38,984 nucleotides of DNA from Hyalangium gracile. Lineage in GTDB: Bacteria > Myxococcota > Myxococcia > Myxococcales > Myxococcaceae. Positions 7,573 to 15,925 of this stretch are shown here, piece by piece. Positions within the stretch are counted from its first letter, which is position 1. Every line of letters begins with the position of its first letter. The DNA is taken from NCBI RefSeq assembly GCF_020103725.1, contig NZ_JAHXBG010000047.1, positions 1 to 38,984 of the forward strand, read 5' to 3'. A program made the translations under genes and the position numbers. Below the pieces are notes generated by a model. The model worked only from the letters and a program-made list of their open reading frames with translations, was not told the origin of the DNA and made no database searches.

Positions 7573-9057
7573 CTACGGACCTCGGAGGACGGTCAGCCCC
7601 TGCTCGGTGAGCACGAGCAGCATACTCGGCATCACGTTGGGTTCGTAAACGAGTTGCAAGACGCGCTGACCGGCCACCTGCCGCACCGGGGCCAGCGTCA
7701 CGCCGTCCGGCTCCAGCCGCCAGAGGCCCGCCCCATTCGTGCCGATGTAGAGCGCCCCATCGTCCGTCGACTTGAGCGAGAGAATCCGATCCGTCGGCAG
7801 CCCGGCGAGCTTGGACCAGTTGCCCACGGAGCGAGACCTCGGCGTCATGGCCCAGACGCCGAACTCCGAGCTCCCCAGGTAGTAGCGACCCGCGGGGGTC
7901 TGCTCGAAGGCGCGCCAGAGATCATCCGCCGCCTGGCCGTTGAGCGCCTCGTTGAAGCTCTTGAACCTCCAGGGCGTGGGGCCCTCCCAGGTGTACTCGC
8001 GGTCCCACTCCTCGAGCCTGCCGCTCGGGATGAGCACGCCCACCATCTGCTCGTTGGCGACGAGGACGTCACCATTGCGCGCGATGCCGAGCCCGTACAT
8101 GGGCGGACACTGGAGCGACTGGTTCTTCGTCCCGTCCGGGTTGGTGGTGATGAGGTACCAGCCCGGGTGACGGTGGCTGTTGTAGGTGAGCCCCTGGATG
8201 CGCGTCACGCCGTGGTTCGTGGTGACGTAGAGGTCCCCGCGATGCGGGCCGCGCGTCACGCGAGCGCAGTTGAGGATGCTGCGGTCCTCCTCGTAGTGGA
8301 AGTCGTTCGTGTTGTGGATGCCGATCTGCTTGCCCGCGTTCGACGCTCCGGTGGTGCGCCAGATGTGCTCCTCGAGCGCGACGCTCCCATCGGGCAGGAG
8401 GCGGACCGCGTCGAGGTCTCCCTTCTGGTACTCGGCGTAGCGCTCGGGCGTGTAGTTCGGCTCGCCCGGACCCGGGATGTACGTACGCTGCGAGATGCCC
8501 TCCGCGCGCTGCATCTCGGCGGCGCGATACCCCACGTAGGCGCGCCCGGCCTCGCCGCCGCAGATGACCGTGGAGCCGATGGCCAGCGAGTCCCGACCGA
8601 ACGGCTGGCGCGCCTGACCGACGCCCGTCGTCCACGTCGGAGCCGTGTCGCCCGGACGCAGCACGCCGATGCGGTTGCCGTCGAGGAGCCAGAGGTTCAG
8701 CCCCTCATCCAGTCCGACGCTCTGCGGTGTGCCGACGCCAAACGTCCGCGTGTAGTCGAGCATCGCGTCCACCGGCCACGGGCCCGGCTCCGGCGGCGTG
8801 CCCTGCTCGGGCGGAGTGCCGGCATCCGGAGTGCCCGCATCGGGCGTCTCCCCCTCCCCTTCTGATGGAGAAGCCGGGGGTGTGCCGGCATCTCCCCAGG
8901 GAATGGGAGGCTCCCCCGAGGGAACTTCGGTTCCCTCCCAGGTCCCCTGCCCTTGTTCCCCCTGCAAGTCGATTGTCCTGGCCCGGTCATCGCAACCCAC
9001 CGCGAGACATGAGATGACCGCGAGCCCAGCCCCCAAGGCGCCTGTACGAATACCCAT
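7573..9057 (-). CDS. Large propeller-like lipoprotein, unknown function
   Basis: A 494-residue lipoprotein starting at ATG 9057 (GGGAGGG upstream) with lipobox CLAVGC (Cys22) followed by Asp-Asp. A Pro/Asp/Gly/Thr-rich linker with repeated DAGTP units covers about residues 45-90. The rest reads like a beta-propeller: repeated short segments such as LNLWLLDGNRIGVLRPGD, GDLYVTTNHGVTRIQGL, RNGDVLVANEQMVGVLIP and GALYIGTNGAGLWRLEPDG. These resemble the repeats of two-component-regulator propellers, but no kinase or enzyme domain is present. It is probably a surface or periplasmic sensor or binding protein. The frame stays open upstream to 10158, but that extension has no signal peptide and runs antisense to the TonB-like gene. 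Confidence 0.82.
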   Translation of the reverse strand: MGIRTGALGAGLAVISCLAVGCDDRARTIDLQGEQGQGTWEGTEVPSGEPPIPWGDAGTPPASPSEGEGETPDAGTPDAGTPPEQGTPPEPGPWPVDAMLDYTRTFGVGTPQSVGLDEGLNLWLLDGNRIGVLRPGDTAPTWTTGVGQARQPFGRDSLAIGSTVICGGEAGRAYVGYRAAEMQRAEGISQRTYIPGPGEPNYTPERYAEYQKGDLDAVRLLPDGSVALEEHIWRTTGASNAGKQIGIHNTNDFHYEEDRSILNCARVTRGPHRGDLYVTTNHGVTRIQGLTYNSHRHPGWYLITTNPDGTKNQSLQCPPMYGLGIARNGDVLVANEQMVGVLIPSGRLEEWDREYTWEGPTPWRFKSFNEALNGQAADDLWRAFEQTPAGRYYLGSSEFGVWAMTPRSRSVGNWSKLAGLPTDRILSLKSTDDGALYIGTNGAGLWRLEPDGVTLAPVRQVAGQRVLQLVYEPNVMPSMLLVLTEQGLTVLRGP

Positions 9058-9309
9058 CCATCCCTCCCCGATGGGACTCGTTCGCAAATCCCGGGCCGAC
9101 GGCCCGAGCGGGAGCAGGGCAAGACCGACGACGCTACTGCCCCCTTGGCTGCCCCCCAGTGGAGCTTCGCGGACATGTGCTCGGAGGCAAGTGGGGACCG
9201 CCGCACAGGTTTCGTCGCGGGGGGCCTTTACGGGCGTGGCGCATCGCTCTTGAATCCCTATCTGGGCAGAGGATTTTGGAGCGGGGCTCCACGGGTGAGA
9301 GGCGAACGA

Positions 9310-10167
9310 ATGCGGCAGGAGGCTGGCGCGAAGACAGGGCTGTTCGCCTCTGTCCTCGACGGCCACCCACACCAGGCCGAGCGCCGCGCGCGACTCCTGC
9401 GGGTGGTGCCGTTTGTCCTCGCCCTGCACCTGCTCGCCCTCGTGCTCCTCTCGAGGGAACGCACGGAGCCCGTTCGCCTTCCCGCTCGCGCGGGGGATGA
9501 GGCCGCGCCCGTCCTCACGCTCCTGGCGGCCCGGCCCGCCATTGCCTCGGCTGTGCCCGCGCCGGCCGCCGCACCCGCTCCAGCCGTCCCTCGGAGCAGG
9601 GTCGCCCGCAAGGCGCTCCCCCAGCCGAAGCCGCCACCGACGCCTGCGCCCGAGCCCACCCCACCGTCTCCTCCTGCCGAGCAGGTCCCCGCGGTCGCCG
9701 ACGCAGCCTGGTCCTCGCACGACACCTCCGAAGCCACGGGCGGTGCTGTCCCCCCGGACGTCGCGCTGGACGGCGTGGCGGAAGCCGCCGTGGCGGGAGT
9801 GATGGGCGGGCTGCTGCGCGGAGTGCTCGCCAGCGGTGTGCCGCCGCCACCGCCGCCCCTGTCCCCCGAGGAGCGGGAGGAGTGGGTGGTGCGCTACATG
9901 GAGACGCTCATCCGCAGCCGGTTCATGCACGTGCGCTACCCGCACCTGGCGTCCGCGGCGGGCATCACGGGAGAGGTGCTGCTGCGCGTGTCCATCAGCG
10001 CCCAGGGCCGGCTGCTGAAGCTGGAGCTGCTCGGCCGCTGTCCGCACCCGGTGCTGTGCGACGCCGCGCAGGAGACCGTGCGCAACGCCGAGCCGTTTCC
10101 CCCGCCGCCGCCGGAGCTGGGCACCCCCTTCCTCCTGGAGCTGCCCTTCCGCTACCACCTCAACTGA
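9310..10167 (+). CDS. TonB-family energy transducer
   Basis: A 285-residue TonB-like protein. TonB proteins pass inner-membrane proton-motive energy to outer-membrane receptors. There is one N-terminal membrane helix at residues 31-48 (VVPFVLALHLLALVLLS), a long Pro/Ala-rich periplasmic spacer, and a C-terminal TonB domain (AGITGEVLLRVSISAQGRLL, later LLELPFRYHLN). ATG 9310 was chosen because it starts just before the helix with an AGAGG upstream; longer in-frame starts overlap the divergent promoter region. No ExbB/ExbD genes or receptors lie nearby, so its partners are elsewhere. The SPPAEQVPAVADAAW spacer and the poly-Pro stretch before the domain are typical of the family. Confidence 0.82.
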   Translation: MRQEAGAKTGLFASVLDGHPHQAERRARLLRVVPFVLALHLLALVLLSRERTEPVRLPARAGDEAAPVLTLLAARPAIASAVPAPAAAPAPAVPRSRVARKALPQPKPPPTPAPEPTPPSPPAEQVPAVADAAWSSHDTSEATGGAVPPDVALDGVAEAAVAGVMGGLLRGVLASGVPPPPPPLSPEEREEWVVRYMETLIRSRFMHVRYPHLASAAGITGEVLLRVSISAQGRLLKLELLGRCPHPVLCDAAQETVRNAEPFPPPPPELGTPFLLELPFRYHLN

Positions 10168-10188
10168 GGCGCGAGCGCCACGTCCGGC

Positions 10189-11403
10189 TCAAGCGGCCCG
10201 GTCCGCGACGGCGACGAGCCGCTCGTGCAGGAGGAGGAGCGCCAGCGCGCAGCAGGCGAGGAGCGGGCCGATGGCCTGAAGTCCGAAGCGCTCGGTGACG
10301 AGGCCGGCGACGCTGGGCACCACGGCCACGCCCAGGGTCGCGGCACTCACCTGGAAACCGACCGCGTGCGGAGCGAGCCGCTCGCCCACGCGCCGAGGCG
10401 TCTCGGCCATGAGCCCTGGATAGATGTTGGCCAGGCAGAAGGAGAGCAGCGGCAGCGCGGCGGCCTCCAGGGGCAGCCCGGGGATGGCGAAGAGCACCGC
10501 GGAGATGAGCGCGCCCAGGGTGGCGAACCGCAGCATGCGGACCTGCCCCACCCGCTCGACGACGAAGCCCAGGACGATGCGCCCTGTGAGCAGCCCGCCC
10601 CAGTAGGCGGCGACCCAGCTTCCGGCAGCGGGCGGAGCGACGCCTCGCGCCTCGGTGAGCAGGGTATAGCTCCACTGGCCGGCGGAGACCTCGAGCCCGG
10701 TGTAGAAGAAGAAGATCACGATCTGCAGCCACACCCTGCCCTTGCGGAGGGCGGAGAGGCCGCTGACGGGAGGCTCCTCCAGCGGCACGGGCCCCACGTT
10801 GCCGGGCGCATCCACCACCACCTGCGTCGGAGGCTGTCCCGCCTCCCAGCGGCTCTTCGTGGCGAGGAAGGCGACGCCCAAGGTGGCCAGGGTGAAGCCG
10901 ACCACGGCGTAGCCCACCCGCCAGGAGGCACCGCCAGCCAGAACGGCGGTCATGATGGCGGGGCCCGCCGTGGCGCCGGCGGCATACGCGGCATGGAGCC
11001 AGGACATGTGCTTCGGGCTGAAGTGGCGGGCGCCGTAGGTGTTGAGCGCGGCGTCGATGGCCCCGGAGCCGAAGCCCACGAGAGGTGTCGCCACCAGGAA
11101 GAGCAGGAAGAGGGGCGACACGGAGAAGCCGAGGACGCCCACGGCCACGAGCAGGGTGCTCCCGGCCAGGAGCAGGCCGATGCCGAGCCTCTGGATCATC
11201 CTGCCGGCGAGCATCCCCGAGATGAAATAGGAGATGGCCGTGACGGCCAGGGGCACACCGAGCAGCGCCTGGGACAGGCCGAAGTCATCCCGCAGGGACG
11301 GCCATGCAACGCCAAACAAGGCATCTGGCAGGCCGAGGCTGATGAACGCGAGATAGGCGAGAGCCAGGAGCGCGGCGGAGGAGCGTGAGTTCGAGCGAGT
11401 CAC
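10189..11403 (-). CDS. Major facilitator superfamily transporter
   Basis: A 404-residue membrane protein with about 12 hydrophobic segments. It opens with LALAYLAFISLGLPDALFGV, followed by WPSLRDDFGLSQALLGVPLA. MSWLHAAYAAGATAGPAI in the first half and RVGYAVVGFTLATLGVAFL at mid-protein also fit MFS carriers of the YbjJ/FucP-like kind. The substrate cannot be told. The start is read as GTG 11403. No good ribosome site is visible there, so a leaderless or downstream start remains possible. It is convergent with the TonB-like gene, with only 21 bases between the stops. Confidence 0.85.
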   Translation of the reverse strand: MTRSNSRSSAALLALAYLAFISLGLPDALFGVAWPSLRDDFGLSQALLGVPLAVTAISYFISGMLAGRMIQRLGIGLLLAGSTLLVAVGVLGFSVSPLFLLFLVATPLVGFGSGAIDAALNTYGARHFSPKHMSWLHAAYAAGATAGPAIMTAVLAGGASWRVGYAVVGFTLATLGVAFLATKSRWEAGQPPTQVVVDAPGNVGPVPLEEPPVSGLSALRKGRVWLQIVIFFFYTGLEVSAGQWSYTLLTEARGVAPPAAGSWVAAYWGGLLTGRIVLGFVVERVGQVRMLRFATLGALISAVLFAIPGLPLEAAALPLLSFCLANIYPGLMAETPRRVGERLAPHAVGFQVSAATLGVAVVPSVAGLVTERFGLQAIGPLLACCALALLLLHERLVAVADRAA

Positions 11404-11702
11404 AAGGAGTCAGAGCCGAGGAGCGTCAGGATGGGAGCCCATGGCCGGGGCTCGTTGATGCCATGCGGCGGTAGCACTCCGATAGCACGGCAACTCTGAC
11501 CGTTCACGGCTGAGCAACTCCGAGGACGCGGCGGGGGATGGGCAGGAAGTCGGCGATGAGAGTATTTTCGCGGTGGGCAGGCCAGCCCGAGGCGTCAGCT
11601 CCCTGCCGACGGTTGGCTGGCCCATTGGCGCCACTCCTGCGTCATCGCCTGTGTCGGGGCGGGCGGCGTCAGTCTTCACCACCAACCAAGGAGTCATGTC
11701 CC

Positions 11703-11972
11703 ATGAGAATCACCTCTGTCGTGGCAGGTGTTGTCGCTGGCCTCACCCTGGCGTTGACGGGTTGCGGCGGCGTGGCCGAGCCCGAGCAGGAGCCCACCGT
11801 CACCGAGGAGCAGGCCGCCTCGCGGGACGTCAACCAGATGGCGATCTGTCCGCTGAAGTGGACGTGCTACGACGGCAGGTACTACAGCACGCAGGCACAG
11901 TGCACCGCGGCGTGCAGCGGCACCCCCTGCGAGCGCGAACACGCGTGTACGGGCGGCTGCATCTGCCCGTGA
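11703..11972 (+). CDS. Small cysteine-rich lipoprotein
   Basis: An 89-residue lipoprotein with signal MRITSVVAGV and lipobox LALTGC (Cys21). A short acidic linker (PEQEPTVTEEQAASRD) follows, then a compact Cys-rich end: CPLKWTCYDGRYYS, QCTAACSGTPC, HACTGGCICP. Eight Cys after the lipid Cys suggest a disulfide-knotted surface domain. ATG 11703 sits 9 bases after GGAG; an ATG at 11696 is out of frame. Two hairpins follow the stop. The Cys spacing differs from that of the peptide at 7223-7429. The function is unknown, and a role as a small surface toxin, adhesin or inhibitor is only a guess. Confidence 0.8.
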   Translation: MRITSVVAGVVAGLTLALTGCGGVAEPEQEPTVTEEQAASRDVNQMAICPLKWTCYDGRYYSTQAQCTAACSGTPCEREHACTGGCICP

Positions 11973-11991
11973 TGCACCGATGACTCGAGCT

Positions 11992-12012
11992 CGCGCCGCT
12001 CATCGCGGCGCG
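11992..12012 (+). terminator. Hairpin after the Cys-rich lipoprotein gene (first of two)
   Basis: CGCGCCGC (11992-11999) pairs perfectly with GCGGCGCG (12005-12012) around a 5-base loop, 20 bases past the stop codon. There is no T-run. Confidence 0.5.
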
Positions 12013-12027
12013 GCGCTCAGCAAGGAA

Positions 12028-12050
12028 GCGGCGGGAATCACACCCGCCGC
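12028..12050 (+). terminator. Second tandem hairpin after the Cys-rich lipoprotein gene
   Basis: GCGGCGGG (12028-12035) pairs perfectly with CCCGCCGC (12043-12050) around a 7-base loop. Together with the preceding stem it forms a tandem hairpin pair, which separates the lipoprotein from the M23 peptidase pair. Confidence 0.48.
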
Positions 12051-12262
12051 AAGCCTGGCAGGGCGCATCCAGACTCCGAGAAGCTGGGGTAAGGGGCTGG
12101 CACGAGGGCCCATCTCGCTTCGGGGGAAGGAAGCACCTGAACGCACGGAGGCGCCGTCCGAGCCCTGCCGGAAAGGCTCCGCATGGAGCTCCGGGCTTGG
12201 CTTCTTTGTTTCCCCTCCCCATCCATCTGCTGAGCAGGTCCGATCGCAGGGAGGAAGCGAAC

Positions 12263-13423
12263 ATGGCGACGCCTGGATGGTCTGGGCCGATCGAGCCCAG
12301 CACCTTGCCCCCGTACGACTCCAGCCTCATCGGCGACCAGGCGGCTTACCTGATCCCGGGTGGAGCTGGATCCACGCTGATGCAGTTCTATTGCCGTGGG
12401 GATCGCTTCTACGGCCGGGCCGCCCCCGTCAAGGCGGACGGCACCCCTGACTGGACGACAGGTTGGACCTCGCTGTCCATCGCGGAGCTTCAGCTTCCGG
12501 GCGAGGGGCCCATCAACACCTTGACCGCGTTCATCCTGCCCGGCGGGACGCTCATGCAGGCGCTCTGGCGTGGCAACAAGGGCTACTGGCGCTCCGTGGA
12601 CGTCAACGGCGGGGACTGGTTCTCCCTGAACCCGGATGGCGCCTCGCACGTCGGGCTCATCCTCGAGGACGAGCGCTGGATCCCCAACTGGCAGGGCTCC
12701 GACCTCCACAACAACGACGACTACTACGCGGTGGACTGGTCGGGAGGAAACCGGGGCGATCCCGTTCGCGCCATGGCACCAGGGCTCGTGCTGTACGCGG
12801 GGCAGCATCCTGGCGGGTGGGCCGCCTACGGCAAGCAGGTCGTCGTCTGGTGCCTCCATGAGCCCGGCTTCGTGTACCGCTACGCCCATCTGGACCAGAC
12901 GCAGGTGTCTCCGGGGGATATCGTTGGCTTCCACACGACGCCAGGAACGGTAGGCTCCTCGGGTACCAGCTCGGTCCACCTCCATGGCGCGCTCTACAAG
13001 AGCGTGACGCCGCAGGTGGTGGATGTGCTCGCGAACGGGGGAGCACCCAATCCCATTCCCCTGGGTCCTCCGAAGCAGCCCACTGCCTACGCCGCGCGCT
13101 TCCTGGACCGCTGCGCCTTCGTCGCGGACGTCACGATCCCGGACGGCATGCGCGTCGCTCCGGGCGCGCGGATCGAGAAGATCTGGCGCTTGCGCAACAG
13201 CGGAACGACGGACTGGGGGCAGAAGTACAAGGCGATCCGGGTCGCGGGCTCCTTTGGTCCATCGGAGGTGCCGTTGGCTCAGAAGGTCGAGCTCGGGCAG
13301 GAGAGCGACGTGCCCGCCACGATGCAGGTGCCCACCCAGCCCGGCACTCACCAGGCGACGTATCGGATTGCGCGTCTCGGGAGGACCTTTGGCGAGCCGT
13401 TCTGGGTCAAGGTCATCGTCTAG
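12263..13423 (+). CDS. M23 (LytM-like) metallopeptidase with lectin-like N-terminal repeats and NBR1-type Ig domain
   Basis: A 386-residue protein; M23 peptidases cut peptide cross-links of peptidoglycan. Residues about 28-125 hold two similar units around STLMQFYCRGDRFYG and GTLMQALWRGNKGYW, possibly lectin or propeller-like. The M23 domain spans about 145-250: Asp158 in YYAVDW, GDPVRAMAPGLVLYAG, the His in YRYAHL, and SSVHLHGALYKS (His239/241). His149 may supply the first metal ligand, but the spacing to Asp158 is longer than the usual HxxxD. Residues about 283-386 match an NBR1-type Ig-like domain (RIEKIWRLRNSGTTDWG). ATG 12263 has GGAGG 8 bases upstream. No signal peptide is seen, so its export route is unclear. 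It lies 33 bases before a second M23 gene. Confidence 0.82.
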   Translation: MATPGWSGPIEPSTLPPYDSSLIGDQAAYLIPGGAGSTLMQFYCRGDRFYGRAAPVKADGTPDWTTGWTSLSIAELQLPGEGPINTLTAFILPGGTLMQALWRGNKGYWRSVDVNGGDWFSLNPDGASHVGLILEDERWIPNWQGSDLHNNDDYYAVDWSGGNRGDPVRAMAPGLVLYAGQHPGGWAAYGKQVVVWCLHEPGFVYRYAHLDQTQVSPGDIVGFHTTPGTVGSSGTSSVHLHGALYKSVTPQVVDVLANGGAPNPIPLGPPKQPTAYAARFLDRCAFVADVTIPDGMRVAPGARIEKIWRLRNSGTTDWGQKYKAIRVAGSFGPSEVPLAQKVELGQESDVPATMQVPTQPGTHQATYRIARLGRTFGEPFWVKVIV

Positions 13424-13456
13424 CGCATGTGTCACTACCCAAGGAGGGACGTACCC

Positions 13457-14662
13457 ATGACACCGAGGATTGCTGCTGCCGGCTCATCCGAGTGGGACCT
13501 TCCTTTCAGCAGCCCGAGCTGGAAGAAGGAGTTCAACATCACGAACCCAGACCTGAGTGGCACGAGCGGGTGCTTCGGGGTCGAGATGAGCACACTGACC
13601 CATGCGGGCGAGGACTGGGGCGGGACGCTCGAGACGGACATCAAGGCGATAGGTAGCGGCACCGTGCTCTTTGCCCAGAACGCCGGCTATCCCGGCGCGG
13701 TGGTCGTCATCGACCATACCCTCCACTCCGGCTCGCATCTCTATTCCATGTATGGGCACCTGCGAGACCTCAAGGTCTCAGCGGGCAAGCAGGTCAGCAC
13801 CGGCACCGTGCTGGGCAAGCTGTGTGACCAGGACGGCAACGTCCACCTGCACTGGGAGGTGAGACAGGTCGCCATCCCGGACTTGTGTGACAAGAACTAC
13901 CCGGGGCCGGGCTATACAGGGCCCGGTACGGATGCTCGCGACCATGGCTATCTGCCTCCCTCGGGCGTGCTGAGGCTCCTGCAGGGGAGGCCCATCGACA
14001 CGATGCATTCCTTTGATCGTGTGACGGGCGATGTGTCGACAGGCGGCCGTCTCGTCCAGCGGGTCGTCGCCCTGGAGGGGACCCTCGTCTTCGAGCGCTT
14101 CTTCGAGGGCGGAGGCTGGCAGCCCTGGCAGCTGCGCGCGGTGGCCGACCTCAATGTCGCGAAGTGGTACCGCATCCGCTCCATCAGCCAGGCGCCGCGG
14201 CCCTCGGGCGCGCCCAAGCGGGACCTCCTGAGCGCGGATGGAACCCAGCTCCTCGCCCAGGAGTTCGTCAACGGCGGATGGCGCTCTATCGGCACCGTCC
14301 CGGTCGCCAACCTGGGAGCTCCCAACGTGGACCACCTGATCGACTTCGAGCAGACGGGCGGCGATCTGGCGACACTCTCGCGGCTCAAGCAGACAGCGGT
14401 TCCCCAGGATGGACGAGGGCTGTACACCCGCTTCTATGAAGGGACGAGCTGGCAGTCGTGGAGCTATGTGAATCCCGAGTCCTTGCACCTCCCCGATGGC
14501 GCGCTGCGGGTACGGGCCTTCAGCCAGGGACTGGAGGGCGCGGGGCTGCCCAAGCAGGAGGTGCTGTCCTGGGATGGGCGCAAGCTCTACGGGCGCACCT
14601 TCCAGAACGGGTGGGGACCCTGGAGCCAGAAGACCGCCGTGGAGTTTGGCATCCACTATTGA
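13457..14662 (+). CDS. M23 (LytM-like) metallopeptidase with C-terminal Trp-rich repeats
   Basis: A 401-residue protein starting at ATG 13457, with AAGGAGG upstream. The M23 domain fills residues about 35-150 with canonical ligands: His49 and Asp53 in THAGEDW, GSGTVLFAQ, YSMYGHLRDLKVSAG (His101), and NVHLHWEV (His130/132). A linker ends near 195. The C-terminal half holds four similar units with an F-x(2)-G-x-W-x(2)-W kind of core: FFEGGGWQPW, FVNGGWRSI, FYEGTSWQSW and FQNGWGPW. These suggest a small lectin-like propeller that could bind cell-wall sugars. No signal peptide is visible, as in its neighbour. The pair likely acts together on peptidoglycan, perhaps that of other cells, but this is inference from adjacency. 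Confidence 0.85.
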   Translation: MTPRIAAAGSSEWDLPFSSPSWKKEFNITNPDLSGTSGCFGVEMSTLTHAGEDWGGTLETDIKAIGSGTVLFAQNAGYPGAVVVIDHTLHSGSHLYSMYGHLRDLKVSAGKQVSTGTVLGKLCDQDGNVHLHWEVRQVAIPDLCDKNYPGPGYTGPGTDARDHGYLPPSGVLRLLQGRPIDTMHSFDRVTGDVSTGGRLVQRVVALEGTLVFERFFEGGGWQPWQLRAVADLNVAKWYRIRSISQAPRPSGAPKRDLLSADGTQLLAQEFVNGGWRSIGTVPVANLGAPNVDHLIDFEQTGGDLATLSRLKQTAVPQDGRGLYTRFYEGTSWQSWSYVNPESLHLPDGALRVRAFSQGLEGAGLPKQEVLSWDGRKLYGRTFQNGWGPWSQKTAVEFGIHY

Positions 14663-15921
14663 CCCTCCAGGCCCCCTTCCCTCTCCCCTCTGCCGGCGGG
14701 AGAGGGGGCTTGCCCCGCTGACGGGCTGCTTGTGCTGCGCACCGCCACGCGGACGCCGTCGTGCACCCTGTCCCCCGGGTAGAGGATGACGGTGTCACCC
14801 GGCGCCAGCCCGGAGTGGACGACGGCCTCGAGCCCGTTGCTCGCCGCCACCTGCACCGCCTGCTTGCGGGCCCGCCCGTCCATTGCGACGAACGCCGCCC
14901 AGGACTCCCCCTCCCGGAACAGGGCGCTCGCGGGCACCTTCACCACGTCTTCAGCCTGATGGACCAGGATGCGAGCCTCCACCCTGTAGCCGTCCCCCAG
15001 CTCCCGCCACTCCTCCGGCGGCGAGGTGAGCTCGATGAGCACGTCCACCCGCTGCTCCTCCACCCCCAGCGCGGACACCTTCGTGACGGCCGAGGGCTCC
15101 TCCAGCCGCACCCGTCCCTGAAGTACCTTCTCTCCGCCCCACTGGACGAGCTCCACCTCGTTCCCCGGGTGGATGCGCACCGCGTCGGCCGTGAGCACGT
15201 CCACCACCACCTCCAGCCGCCCCGGGTCCCCCAGCTCGAAAAGGGGCTCCCCCGCGGGGACGAAGCCCTCGCTCTGGTGCAGCACCTTCAGCACACGGCC
15301 TCGCACCGGGGAGAGCAGCTCCCATCTTTCGCGTGGCTCCCGCGTCCCTCCGCCGCCGAGCAGCGCTGCGCGCGCCTGCTGCAGCTCGTGAACCGCCCGG
15401 TGGGCATCGGCGCGTGCCGCCTCCAGCGAGCGTGTCGCCGTCTGCAGCGCCAGCTCGGCGTTCTCGCGATCCCGTCGCGCCATGGCCCCTTGCTGCTCCA
15501 GCGTGCGTGCTCGCTCCGCTTCGGCCCGCGCGAAGCGCCAGGCGGACTCCGCTGTCGCCACCACGGCTTCCGCGCTGCTCCGGGCCGCCTCCGCGGCTCC
15601 CATCCGCGCCTCCAGCTCCTGCCGCATCCGCGCATCCAGCAGGGGCGGCGCCAGCGGGCGGATGGTGGCCAGCAGCGTGCCCACATCCACCGTGTCTCCC
15701 TCCGCCACCCGGCTGCGCTCGAGGAAGCCTGTGAGCGTGGCGTTGACGGCGTAGCGCTCGCGCACGCGCGTCCTCCCGTCCTCCTCCACCACCTGGACGA
15801 AACGGCCCCGCTCCACCTTCCCCATCTCCACCCGAACCGGTGCCGGCCGCAGCAGCAGCGCCAGCCCGACGAGCACGACGATCAGCACGGCTCCTCCCAC
15901 CCAGCGCCTGACTCGTGGCAT
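14656..15921 (-). CDS. HlyD-family periplasmic adaptor subunit
   Basis: A 421-residue membrane-fusion protein that links an inner-membrane transporter to the envelope. It has one N-terminal helix (WVGGAVLIVVLVGLALLL), a biotinyl-lipoyl-like half (RVRERYAVNATLTGFLERS), an alpha-helical hairpin around residues 95-190 rich in Ala/Glu/Arg, the second lipoyl half (LLSPVRGRVLKVLHQSEGFV) and beta-barrel segments to the end. ATG 15921 lies 5 bases after the permease stop with GGGAG upstream. The last about 20 residues (SPSAGQAPSPAGRGEREG) are encoded by a palindromic repeat, and the stop overlaps the convergent M23 gene by 7 bases. It is the last gene of the ABC operon. Confidence 0.9.
   Translation of the reverse strand: MPRVRRWVGGAVLIVVLVGLALLLRPAPVRVEMGKVERGRFVQVVEEDGRTRVRERYAVNATLTGFLERSRVAEGDTVDVGTLLATIRPLAPPLLDARMRQELEARMGAAEAARSSAEAVVATAESAWRFARAEAERARTLEQQGAMARRDRENAELALQTATRSLEAARADAHRAVHELQQARAALLGGGGTREPRERWELLSPVRGRVLKVLHQSEGFVPAGEPLFELGDPGRLEVVVDVLTADAVRIHPGNEVELVQWGGEKVLQGRVRLEEPSAVTKVSALGVEEQRVDVLIELTSPPEEWRELGDGYRVEARILVHQAEDVVKVPASALFREGESWAAFVAMDGRARKQAVQVAASNGLEAVVHSGLAPGDTVILYPGDRVHDGVRVAVRSTSSPSAGQAPSPAGRGEREGGLEGQ
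14679..14706. terminator. Palindromic repeat between convergent genes, probable bidirectional terminator
   Basis: CCCTCTCCC (14679-14687) pairs perfectly with GGGAGAGGG (14698-14706) around a 10-base loop. It lies just past the plus-strand M23 stop and inside the 3' end of the minus-strand adaptor gene. Such CCTCTCCC/GGGAGAGG palindromes are common dispersed elements in GC-rich bacteria. Here it can serve both transcripts. Confidence 0.55.
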
Positions 15922-15925
15922 GAGC

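Noticed and set aside
9058-10158. In-frame upstream extension of the propeller-like lipoprotein gene
   Set aside because: The extension is antisense to the TonB-like gene, has low-complexity composition, and the lipoprotein signal and ribosome site place the start at 9057.
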